Shown: positions 13,379 to 13,809 of the stretch, piece by piece
Numbering within the stretch: position 1 is the stretch's first letter
How the letters are laid out: each line of letters begins with the position of its first letter
Assembly: GCA_041859375.1 (NCBI GenBank)
Contig: JBHEKP010000211.1
Location: 1-13,809 of the forward strand
DNA from: JBHEKP01 sp041859375
GTDB taxonomy: Bacteria; Hydrogenedentota; Hydrogenedentia; Hydrogenedentales; CAITNO01
Length of the DNA: 13,809 bases
Direction: 5' to 3'
Notes under the pieces: model-generated
Told to the model about the DNA's origin: nothing
Databases searched by the model: none
What the model saw: the letters and a program-made list of their open reading frames with translations, nothing else
Made by a program: the position numbers and the translations under genes

Positions 13379-13809
13379 ATGATTCAATCCTGCACGATCA
13401 GGCGCGCGGCGGCGCTGCCCGCGTTGGAGGCCCCCTTTGACGCGCCGGAATGGGCCGCGGCGGAGACGCTGCGGGTGGACAAGTTCCACCCGCTGGGCAG
13501 CGGCCACCGGCCGGAGGTGCGGGTGAAACTGCTCCACGACACGACGGCGGTGCAGGGGGTGTTCCATGTGCGGGACCGGCATGTCATCGCGCGGCAGACG
13601 GGCTACCAGGCGATGGTGTGCAAGGACTCGTGCGTTGAATTCTTTGTCCGTCCGAAACCGGACAAGGGCTACATGAACTTTGAGATGAACGCCTGCGGCG
13701 TGCTGCTCAGCGAGTATGTGGAGGACCCGACGCGGACCAACGCGGGGTTCAAGAAGTTCGAGTGGACGGCGGAGCGCTTCGGGGGGATGGTGCGGATTCA
13801 CTCCACGCT
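13379..13809 (+). CDS. carbohydrate-binding family 9-like protein, 3' end cut by the window
   Basis: A partial open frame of 143 codons that is still open at the window end. The sequence resembles CBM9-like proteins: WAAAETLRVDKFHPLGSG (25-42), VRVKLLHD (47-54), a strand VQGVFHVRDRHVIA (58-71), then VCKDSCVEFFVRP (80-92) and YMNFEMNACGVLL (98-110). The D-S-C-V-E-F-F-V-R-P element followed by Y-x-N-F-E-x-N is the usual core of this family in planctomycete-like bacteria. CBM9 domains bind sugars, often at chain ends; free-standing members such as this are poorly characterised. There is no signal peptide at the visible N terminus, so it may be cytoplasmic. The ATG at 13379 has GGGAG (13369-13373) at 5-nt spacing. 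It is divergent from the GH99-like gene, which fits a shared carbohydrate theme. The C terminus and any downstream operon are out of view. Confidence 0.8.
   Translation, partial: MIQSCTIRRAAALPALEAPFDAPEWAAAETLRVDKFHPLGSGHRPEVRVKLLHDTTAVQGVFHVRDRHVIARQTGYQAMVCKDSCVEFFVRPKPDKGYMNFEMNACGVLLSEYVEDPTRTNAGFKKFEWTAERFGGMVRIHST

Noticed and set aside
1..13809. Search for tRNA, rRNA, integrase, transposase or toxin-antitoxin genes
   Set aside because: Reading both strands I found no cloverleaf-like T-loop sequence, no rRNA core sequence and no protein motif of these classes.

Overview
The window is about 13.8 kb of GC-rich bacterial DNA with a strong G/C third-position bias, so nearly every real gene carries long antisense and out-of-frame open frames. 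Several traits suggest an uncultured bacterium of the PVC/Planctomycetota or Candidatus Hydrogenedentota type: large secreted glycoside-hydrolase-like proteins with beta-sandwich modules, a WbsX/GH99-like protein beside a CBM9-like protein, a STAS protein with an LSSA rather than DSSG phosphorylation loop, and G-rich palindromic intergenic repeats. This placement is inference from style, not from a marker gene. No rRNA, tRNA, CRISPR array, transposase or phage gene is visible.

Layout. (1) 1-2062: a promoter candidate, then a membrane-anchored 619-aa protein with a degenerate internal duplication, closed by a textbook intrinsic terminator. (2) 2116-4971: a secreted 951-aa glycoside-hydrolase-like protein whose barrel seems to be interrupted by a small beta module. 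(3) 5060-5922: a translationally coupled regulatory pair, an RsbW/SpoIIAB-type HATPase and an RsbV/SpoIIAA-type STAS protein. (4) 6007-6432: a small NTF2-like lipoprotein with its own promoter candidate and terminator. (5) 6575-10396: a tight three-gene operon of a UDP-sugar 6-dehydrogenase homologue whose catalytic Cys is Gly, a double-hotdog MaoC-like protein, and an acyl-CoA synthetase. (6) 10397-10641: a convergent intergenic region with a 9-bp tandem repeat, a duplicated 35-bp palindromic repeat and a small inverted repeat. (7) 13281-10642, minus strand: an exported WbsX/GH99-like protein with three copies of a CBM-like module. (8) 13379 to the window end: a divergent CBM9-like protein, truncated by the window edge.

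How the genes may work together. Parts 2, 7 and 8 look like extracytoplasmic carbohydrate recognition or cleavage. Part 3 is a partner-switching module whose phosphatase and target sigma factor are not in the window. Part 5 is the least explained: spacing implies co-expression of a nucleotide-sugar dehydrogenase-like protein with two acyl-CoA proteins, and the dehydrogenase lacks the residue needed for the second oxidation. It is the best candidate here for an undescribed activity, but its substrate cannot be read from the sequence.
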